Made by a program: the position numbers and the translations under genes
The notes under the pieces: generated by a model
The model's database searches: none
What the model saw: only the letters and a program-made list of their open reading frames with translations
Told to the model about the DNA's origin: nothing
Assembly (NCBI GenBank): GCA_903826715.1
Contig: CAIKFN010000174.1
Location: 1 to 5,321, forward strand
DNA length: 5,321 nucleotides
Direction: 5' to 3'
Source of the DNA: an uncultured Actinomycetes bacterium
Lineage (GTDB): Bacteria; Actinomycetota; Acidimicrobiia; Acidimicrobiales; RAAP-2
Shown: one piece after another, positions 1 to 5,321 of the stretch
How positions within the stretch are numbered: the first letter of the stretch is position 1
Layout: every line of letters begins with the position of its first letter

Positions 1-37
1 AAATAGCCTCAATTGCAACGATTAACCAAGTCAACAT
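1..37 (-). CDS. secG: SecG, preprotein translocase subunit (first 12 codons only)
   Basis: Only the first 12 codons are in the window. They encode MLTWLIVAIEAI, a strongly hydrophobic start that fits the first membrane segment of SecG, the small two-helix subunit of the SecYEG protein-export channel in the cytoplasmic membrane. The start is well supported: an ATG lies 6 nt after a GGAGG ribosome-binding site, and 14 nt separate it from the tpiA stop. The identification rests mostly on context, because secG follows tpiA in many Gram-positive bacteria. Twelve residues alone cannot prove the family, and another small membrane protein is possible. The rest of the gene lies beyond the left edge. 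Confidence 0.72.
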   Translation of the reverse strand, partial: MLTWLIVAIEAI

Positions 38-43
38 CTAAAA

Positions 44-48
44 CCTCC
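44..48 (-). promoter_or_regulatory. Ribosome-binding site of secG
   Basis: GGAGG on the minus strand sits 6 nt before the ATG at 37, inside the 14-nt gap after the tpiA stop. It is one of the three good Shine-Dalgarno sites in the window. It shows that the small reading frame running off the left edge is a real gene start and not a chance ATG. Confidence 0.8.
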
Positions 49-51
49 GGA

Positions 52-831
52 TTAGCGTTTTCCAGCGTAGCAGTCGTTGCACGCTTGGATAATTGCCATG
101 AATGATTCAGCCTTAAGACTGGCTCCTCCAACTAGAAATCCATCTACGCCTGTCTCTTTTACGAGAGTTTCAGCGTTCTCGGCATTGACAGATCCGCCAT
201 ACAAAATTCGAGATTCACTAAGTCCAAGAACTTTCAAAGTGTTTCTGATGAATGAGGTCATTTCTGATACTTGCTCCGATGATGCAGTTAGACCGGTTCC
301 AATCGCCCAGATTGGTTCATACGCCAGTGTTATGAGTTCGCGGTGCTTCGGATCAATTTTTACTAGAGCACCGTGAATCTGTTCCTTCACGTAGACCTCT
401 TGATCTCCTGATTCTCGAACGTCGAGTGGTTCACCAACACAAAGGACAGCATTCATTCCTGATTTCAGAATTGCTTGGAGTGTTTGCTCAACAACAGAGT
501 CACGCTGGGCGTACATTGAACGACGCTCCGAGTGTCCAACAAGTACCCACTTGACGTTAAGGCGCTTGAGCATAGGAGCACTGATTTCACCAGTGTGCGC
601 ACCATTGTCATTGGCGTTAACGTGCTGGGCTGCAACTTCCATAGTGATTCGCTCAGAATCAATAATTGAGGTGACGCTTCTGATGTCGACAAACGGAGGA
701 GCTACGACAATGTCTACATTCTCCATTGGCTTGTTCTTCAACATGACTGCGAACTGTTGGCTCAGATGAACAGCCTCGACGTAGTCAAGATTCATCTTCC
801 AGTTACCAATTACGAGCGGCTTTGACGACAT
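52..831 (-). CDS. tpiA: Triosephosphate isomerase
   Basis: Cytoplasmic TIM-barrel enzyme that interconverts dihydroxyacetone phosphate and glyceraldehyde 3-phosphate. The 259 residues are close to the usual 250 or so. Visible family motifs are GNWKMN at 9-14 (Asn10 and the catalytic Lys12), GHSERR at 99-104 with the electrophile His100, AYEPIWAIGTG at 170-180 with the catalytic base Glu172 and the start of flexible loop 6, then YGGSVN at 211-216 and VGGASL at 234-239, which build the phosphate-binding end of the barrel. The ATG directly follows the pgk stop (TAAATG, no spacer) and has no strong Shine-Dalgarno, so translation is probably coupled to pgk. One small oddity is GAHTGE at 77-82, where Phe or Tyr usually precedes the Thr of the dimer-interface loop 3. 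All catalytic residues are present, so the enzyme should be active. Confidence 0.98.
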   Translation of the reverse strand: MSSKPLVIGNWKMNLDYVEAVHLSQQFAVMLKNKPMENVDIVVAPPFVDIRSVTSIIDSERITMEVAAQHVNANDNGAHTGEISAPMLKRLNVKWVLVGHSERRSMYAQRDSVVEQTLQAILKSGMNAVLCVGEPLDVRESGDQEVYVKEQIHGALVKIDPKHRELITLAYEPIWAIGTGLTASSEQVSEMTSFIRNTLKVLGLSESRILYGGSVNAENAETLVKETGVDGFLVGGASLKAESFMAIIQACNDCYAGKR

Positions 832-1968
832 TTACTTGCTACTTTCACGTAATGCTTTTAGGCCGGGCAGATCGCCAAGCTCTACAAACTCTAGTGATGC
901 ACCACCACCAGTTGAAACAAAACTGACCTGATCTTCTAAGCCAAACATTTGAATTGCTGAGACTGAGTCTCCCCCGCCAATCACAGAAATTGCAGACGAT
1001 TTAGCAACACATCGAGCAATTGCTTCGGTTCCTTCGCTGAAGCGCTCGTCTTCAAAGACTCCCATTGGTCCGTTCCACAGAACAGTCGCCGCAGAAGTAA
1101 TTGCTTTCTCAAAATCAGTGATTGATTTTGGACCAATATCTAAGCCCTGAAATCCGTCTGGGATGTTGGAACCGAAGTCAATCGGAGTGTCACTTCCACC
1201 CTTAGAGCCAAAAGGAAGTCCTACGGCGAGGCCTATTGAATCTTGTGGGATAAGTACTTTGCCACCATCCATAAGTGCTGCACATTCATCTACGAACGAC
1301 TCGTCAAAGAGCGATCCACCGATTGTTCTGCCTTGGGTTGACTGAAAGGTGAAGGCCATTCCACCACCAACAATCACGGTGTCAGCCTTTTCACACAGAA
1401 CTTTCACGATCCCGAGCTTGTCAGCAACCTTTGCTCCACCAACAATTGCAACAAATGGTCGGGCAGGATTTTGCAGAAGGCCAGAAAGTGTTGTGACTTC
1501 CTTTTGGAGATTCGGTCCTGCAGCACTCGGTAGGAATACCGGTGGCCACATAATTGAAGCGTGCTCACGGTGTGAGGCGCTAAATGCCTCATTGATGTAA
1601 TAATCAAAACCCGCAACTAACTGTTCACCAAAAGCTCTATCGTTCTTTTCTTCACCCGGATTAAATCGGAGGTTTTCAAGCAACTCAACTTGTGGGCAGA
1701 GTTCTTTTAGGCGACGACGGACCGGTGCAACGCTGTATTTTTCGACAACCTCACCCTTTGGCCTTCCAAAGTGAGTACAAGCAACAACAGTGGCGCCACG
1801 ATTCAGTAGATCTTCAAACAAAGGTAACGTCGCTCTGATTCGAAAATCATCAGTGACTTCTAATTGACCATCGACTTCATCTACGGGTGTATTGAAGTCA
1901 ACCCTTACAAGAACTCTCTTACCAACAAGGCTTCCCCAGCGTTCGTAGGAAGGCAGTAAATCTGTCAT
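832..1968 (-). CDS. pgk: Phosphoglycerate kinase
   Basis: Cytoplasmic two-domain kinase that transfers phosphate from 1,3-bisphosphoglycerate to ADP, giving 3-phosphoglycerate and ATP. Motifs in order: VRVDFN at 21-26 (Asp24, Asn26), FRI at 42-44 (Arg43), HFGRPKG at 66-72 (His66, Arg69), LLENLRF at 96-102 and HREHAS at 133-138 (Arg134), which together form the 3-phosphoglycerate site; then VGGAKVADK at 176-184, VGGGMAFTF at 200-208, WNGPMGVFE at 298-306, IGGGDS at 330-335 and STGGGASLE at 352-360 of the nucleotide domain. At 378 residues it is short for a bacterial enzyme (about 390-400). The loss is mainly between SVAPVRRRL (79-87) and LLEN (96-99), about 18 residues less than E. coli Pgk. 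The usual NDAFG reads NEAFS at 126-130. The start lies 3 nt after the gap stop, with no clear Shine-Dalgarno. Function is not in doubt. Confidence 0.98.
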   Translation of the reverse strand: MTDLLPSYERWGSLVGKRVLVRVDFNTPVDEVDGQLEVTDDFRIRATLPLFEDLLNRGATVVACTHFGRPKGEVVEKYSVAPVRRRLKELCPQVELLENLRFNPGEEKNDRAFGEQLVAGFDYYINEAFSASHREHASIMWPPVFLPSAAGPNLQKEVTTLSGLLQNPARPFVAIVGGAKVADKLGIVKVLCEKADTVIVGGGMAFTFQSTQGRTIGGSLFDESFVDECAALMDGGKVLIPQDSIGLAVGLPFGSKGGSDTPIDFGSNIPDGFQGLDIGPKSITDFEKAITSAATVLWNGPMGVFEDERFSEGTEAIARCVAKSSAISVIGGGDSVSAIQMFGLEDQVSFVSTGGGASLEFVELGDLPGLKALRESSK

Positions 1969-1971
1969 TGA

Positions 1972-2979
<1,008 letters not shown>

Positions 2980-2986
2980 CGGCATG

Positions 2987-2992
2987 CTCCTT
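2987..2992 (-). promoter_or_regulatory. Ribosome-binding site that decides the gap start
   Basis: AAGGAG on the minus strand is 7 nt from the GTG at 2979, an ideal spacing, but only 1 nt from the ATG at 2985, which is too close for initiation. It therefore argues for the GTG start and a protein beginning MTTRVAINGF. The farther upstream in-frame GTG at 3018 has no such site. Confidence 0.8.
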
Positions 2993-3010
2993 GTTATTAG
3001 GGGAACTTCT

Positions 3011-3053
3011 AGTATCACACTTCAGCATAAAAAATTGGTGCTTGTAGTGAGAA
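3011..3053 (-). promoter_or_regulatory. Candidate promoter region for gap-pgk-tpiA-secG
   Basis: Two weak sigma-70-like options can be seen, reading on the minus strand. The first is TTCTCA (3048-3053), an 18-nt spacer, then TATGCT (3024-3029), each matching four of six consensus bases; it would give a leader of roughly 40 nt. The second is an extended -10 box, TGT-GATACT (3011-3019), with no good -35 partner. Either would uncouple glycolytic gene expression from uvrC-rapZ. The spacer is AT-rich by chance in places, so neither is firm. Confidence 0.28.
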
Positions 3054-3085
3054 TGCGTATCCATCAGGAAAAACCTGCAGGATAT

Positions 3086-3931
3086 TTAGCGTGCGATGTC
3101 GCGGTGAAACACTGCGTTTTCGATGTTAAGTCGGTTTCTGATCTCTTCAGCGATAGCAACCGAGCGGTGGCGCCCACCAGTACAGCCAATTGCAATTGAG
3201 AGATATGACTTTCCTTCTTTGGCAAATTCTGGAATTTGCCATTCAAGCAACGAGACGACATCCTTCAAGAAATGTTGTGCAGCATCTTGTTCGAGAACAT
3301 AGTCAGAAACAGGCTGATCAAGTCCTGTCTGAGGTCGTAATTCTTCAACCCAGTGTGGGTTCGGCAAGAAGCGACAGTCAAACACCAGGTCAACGTCACG
3401 AGGGATTCCATTGGAGTAGCCAAATGAAACGAGTGACACTCGCATTGTTCCGCCACCTGAAGTCTGCGTGAAGTGTTCAACAATGCGCGAACGGAGCTGA
3501 TTTGTATTAATAGATCCTGTGTCGATAACTAAGTCGGCTGCATCTCTGATTGATTGCAGCAATGCTCGCTCACCAGTAATTGAATCTGCGAGTGTTGGTG
3601 CTGGGAATGGGTGGCGTCTGCGGTTCCCCTCAAAGCGACGAATAAGAACATCATCAGGTGCATCAAGGAAAAGAATTTTTGCATTCTCATGCATCTGTTG
3701 AAGCTCTTTTTCAACCGCAAGTAGAGCGTCAGGTTGAATTCTTCCTGATCTGCCAACAATGAATGCAACACCGGCGTAGTCGAGTGACCCTGCAGCAGCG
3801 AGTTCACCTACTCGAGCAATTAATTCGAGTGGAAGGTTGTCAATAACAAACCATCCGAGATCTTCGAGTGCAGCCGAAACGGTAGAGCGCCCAGCGCCCG
3901 ACATCCCCGTAACTAGCAATACCTCACTCAT
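3086..3931 (-). CDS. rapZ: RapZ/YvcJ family nucleotide-binding protein
   Basis: Cytoplasmic P-loop protein of the RapZ (YvcJ, YhbJ) family, 281 residues against about 284 in E. coli. In E. coli, RapZ is an RNA-binding adaptor that controls GlmZ and thus glucosamine-6-phosphate synthesis. That sRNA system is not known in actinobacteria, so the target here is unknown; B. subtilis YvcJ hydrolyses nucleotides. The N-domain has Walker A GMSGAGRST at 9-17, then DLGWFVIDNLP at 24-34 and a Walker B-like strand ILFLDA at 86-91 followed by RRFEGNRRRHPF. The C-domain has FGYSNGIP, DLVFDCRFLPNPHW and the conserved IGCTGGRHRSV around 248-258, the part that binds RNA in E. coli. The start at 3931 follows a good Shine-Dalgarno and overlaps the uvrC stop by 8 nt, implying coupled translation. 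The in-frame extension to 4006 lies inside uvrC and is not family-like. Confidence 0.95.
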   Translation of the reverse strand: MSEVLLVTGMSGAGRSTVSAALEDLGWFVIDNLPLELIARVGELAAAGSLDYAGVAFIVGRSGRIQPDALLAVEKELQQMHENAKILFLDAPDDVLIRRFEGNRRRHPFPAPTLADSITGERALLQSIRDAADLVIDTGSINTNQLRSRIVEHFTQTSGGGTMRVSLVSFGYSNGIPRDVDLVFDCRFLPNPHWVEELRPQTGLDQPVSDYVLEQDAAQHFLKDVVSLLEWQIPEFAKEGKSYLSIAIGCTGGRHRSVAIAEEIRNRLNIENAVFHRDIAR

Positions 3932-5321
3932 CGTCTGGACTCCCCTTTTTGGGCTTTGGTAGGCCCGGTGCCTGTAAGTGATCGTAGATGCTGCGAGCCA
4001 CCTCACTCGGAAGCCACGCTAAGGCGTCTAGCTCTTCATACGTTGCATGCCTTAGAGCGTCAAGGGATCCAAACTGTTCCATCAACCGGTCTCTTCGTGC
4101 AGGTCCTAGGCCATCTACTCCGTCGAGTGAAGTCGCCACCATGGATTTGCCACGCTTTGATCTATGGAACGTGATTGCGAACCTGTGAGCTTCATCTCTA
4201 ATTCGTTGCACAAGGTAGAGCGACTCAGATCCTCGCTCTAACACAATTGGATCACTGGTCCCAGGAACGTAGAGAAGCTCTTCACGTTTTGCAATCGCTA
4301 CAAAGTTGACTCCAGATGCTCCAGCATTCTTTGCGGCCTTCTCCGCCGAGTGAAGCTGACCAAGTCCACCGTCAATAATGATGAGATCCGCACGACGGAA
4401 CTTAGATGTGGACTGTTCCTCGTTCCAATATCCGAGTCGACGACGAACGACTTCTTCCATTGCGCCGAAGTCGTCATTACCAAGAATTTCTTTAACGTTG
4501 AAGTGACGGTATTCAGTCTTCTTAGGCAACCCATCTTCAAAAACCACCATTGAACCAACGTAATTAGTGCCTTGCAAGTGACTCATGTCGAAACATTCAA
4601 TGCGAAATGGGGGCTGCTCGAGGTGGAGCGCACTTCCTAATTCCTGCAGTGCACGTGACCTCACGTTGTGGTCACTTTGGCGACGAAGTGAGTCTCTGCT
4701 GATAACAGCTTCTGCGTCTGCGAGTGCGAGCTCTAAGACGCGTCGACGTTTTCCACGCTGCGGTGCAACAAGTTCGACGTTCTTTCCCCTCATGTCACTG
4801 AGGTATTCACCTAGAACTTGTGTAATTGCTTCCTCATTTGAAACGACTACGCCATCTGGAACTGAATCCTTATCAGGAAACAGTTCAGGAAAAACACTCT
4901 CTAGAATCTCCGATTCAGATTCGTCAAGCGACTTGTCGATTAAATGAACAGTTCTTCCAATAATGCGACCAAATCGAACACGAAAACGCACCGCTGCGGC
5001 TCTTCCACCGTCGGTACTAACTGCAATGACATCAATGTTGGAATAATCATCCAGCACAACACTCTGATCACTCGCCGCTCGCTCCAATGCCGCGAGACCA
5101 TCTCGAGCGAGACCTGCTGCTTCGTAGTGTTTTGCCTTTGATGCTGCATCCATCCGGTCCTGCAAAAGTGTGCGAAGTTTACGAACGTCACCTTCAAAGA
5201 AACGTGACCATGACTGAACTATTTCGCGGTACCCAGCTGGCTCGATCGCCTTTACACATGGACCTGAGCACTTACCAATGTCATAGAGCAAACAGGGGCG
5301 TCCAATTCGCTCTTGGTAGTT
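3924..5321 (-). CDS. uvrC: UvrC, excinuclease ABC subunit C (N-terminus off the window)
   Basis: DNA-damage incision subunit of UvrABC nucleotide excision repair. The frame is open to the right edge: ten codons (NYQERIGRPC) precede the TTG at 5291, so that TTG is internal and not the start. About 155 residues, the GIY-YIG 3'-incision domain, lie outside. Visible residues number 465. Cys10, Cys18 and Cys22 match three of the four ligands of the E. coli UvrC 4Fe-4S cluster; the fourth would lie just past the edge. The UVR motif that binds UvrB spans about 46-81. The RNase H-like 5'-incision domain shows FDMSH (Asp245), NDDFGAMEEVVRRR (Asp283/284), DLIIIDGGLGQL (Asp317) and RDEAHRF (His379), the expected catalytic set. 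A helix-hairpin-helix DNA-binding tail follows, around 398-449. It ends in a charged LPKPKKGSPDDE. No defect is seen. It is upstream of and overlapping rapZ. Confidence 0.97.
   Translation of the reverse strand, partial: NYQERIGRPCLLYDIGKCSGPCVKAIEPAGYREIVQSWSRFFEGDVRKLRTLLQDRMDAASKAKHYEAAGLARDGLAALERAASDQSVVLDDYSNIDVIAVSTDGGRAAAVRFRVRFGRIIGRTVHLIDKSLDESESEILESVFPELFPDKDSVPDGVVVSNEEAITQVLGEYLSDMRGKNVELVAPQRGKRRRVLELALADAEAVISRDSLRRQSDHNVRSRALQELGSALHLEQPPFRIECFDMSHLQGTNYVGSMVVFEDGLPKKTEYRHFNVKEILGNDDFGAMEEVVRRRLGYWNEEQSTSKFRRADLIIIDGGLGQLHSAEKAAKNAGASGVNFVAIAKREELLYVPGTSDPIVLERGSESLYLVQRIRDEAHRFAITFHRSKRGKSMVATSLDGVDGLGPARRDRLMEQFGSLDALRHATYEELDALAWLPSEVARSIYDHLQAPGLPKPKKGSPDDE
3940..3946 (-). 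promoter_or_regulatory. Ribosome-binding site of rapZ, inside uvrC
   Basis: AGGGGAG on the minus strand, 8 nt before the ATG at 3931, lies within the last codons of uvrC. It fixes the rapZ start and rules out the 25-residue upstream extension, which would begin at 4006 inside uvrC and place extra residues before the P-loop. Confidence 0.8.

Larger units (their letters stand above)
2980..3085 (-). other. rapZ-gap spacer; conserved yvcK and whiA absent here
   Basis: This 106-nt gap is the only sizeable non-coding stretch. It holds the gap Shine-Dalgarno and weak promoter candidates. There is no coding frame large enough for YvcK or WhiA, the two genes that sit between rapZ and gap in many Actinomycetota. 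Near the rapZ stop lies the palindrome CCTGCAGG (3073-3080) followed on the minus strand by five T. It has no loop, and the alternative hairpin CAGG-TTTTT-CCTG (3065-3077) has only four pairs, so I do not call a terminator. Read-through from uvrC-rapZ into gap therefore remains possible. Confidence 0.7.

Noticed and set aside
77..376. Plus-strand open frame of 99 codons inside tpiA
   Set aside because: Fully antisense to an intact tpiA with all catalytic residues, and no recognisable protein features.
3005..3023. Direct repeat GAAGT-N9-GAAGT on the minus strand near the gap promoter candidate, considered as an operator
   Set aside because: Five-base repeats are expected by chance in this length, and the site matches no regulator motif that I know.
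3065..3080. CCTGCAGG palindrome and T run as a terminator after rapZ
   Set aside because: The palindrome leaves no loop, its flanks mispair, and the alternative hairpin has a four-base-pair stem. This is too weak for an intrinsic terminator.
3932..4006. 25-residue N-terminal extension of RapZ
   Set aside because: It lies within uvrC and has no similarity to RapZ N-termini. The ATG at 3931 has a good Shine-Dalgarno and places the P-loop at residue 9, as expected.
4585..4947. Plus-strand open frame of 120 codons inside uvrC
   Set aside because: Low-complexity, Ser-rich translation that is antisense to the conserved UvrC middle region; no ribosome-binding site was noted. Treated as a shadow frame.
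5289..5291. TTG as the uvrC start codon
   Set aside because: The frame remains open to the window edge and the preceding residues (RIGRPC) are conserved UvrC sequence containing a cluster cysteine, so the gene begins outside.

Overview
The window carries one unbroken run of genes, all transcribed on the minus strand (right to left): uvrC (5' end cut by the right edge) - rapZ - gap - pgk - tpiA - secG (only its first 12 codons before the left edge). Every gene is a recognisable housekeeping gene. I see no mobile element, CRISPR array, RNA gene or defence-type locus, and I did not find a new system.

Lineage. The order uvrC-rapZ-[yvcK-whiA]-gap-pgk-tpiA-secG is the classic arrangement in Actinomycetota, with the glycolytic part also common in Bacillota. 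The proteins read as actinobacterial: RapZ has a GMSGAGRST P-loop, and UvrC has the RPCLLYDIGKCSGPC motif. G+C is moderate, under one half by eye, and third codon positions are not GC-saturated. Junctions are very tight: 8-nt overlap, 3 nt, 0 nt and 14 nt. This suggests a compact-genome aquatic actinobacterium rather than a high-GC soil one. The shortened N-domain of phosphoglycerate kinase reminds me of Acidimicrobiia, but that is recall and not a search result.

Layout. Positions 3924-5321 hold the UvrB-binding, RNase H-like and helix-hairpin-helix parts of the excision nuclease UvrC. RapZ (3086-3931) overlaps the uvrC stop by 8 nt. A 106-nt spacer (2980-3085) is the only sizeable non-coding stretch and holds a strong Shine-Dalgarno for gap plus weak promoter candidates. 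Then come gap (1972-2979, best start a GTG), pgk (832-1968), tpiA (52-831) and the start of secG (1-37). GAPDH, PGK and TPI are three linked steps of lower glycolysis/gluconeogenesis and are packed for coupled translation. SecG is a small subunit of the Sec translocon.

Points worth a second look: the missing yvcK and whiA between rapZ and gap; the roughly 18-residue contraction in the PGK N-domain; Gln in place of the usual Pro near the GAPDH cofactor site; and the gap start codon.
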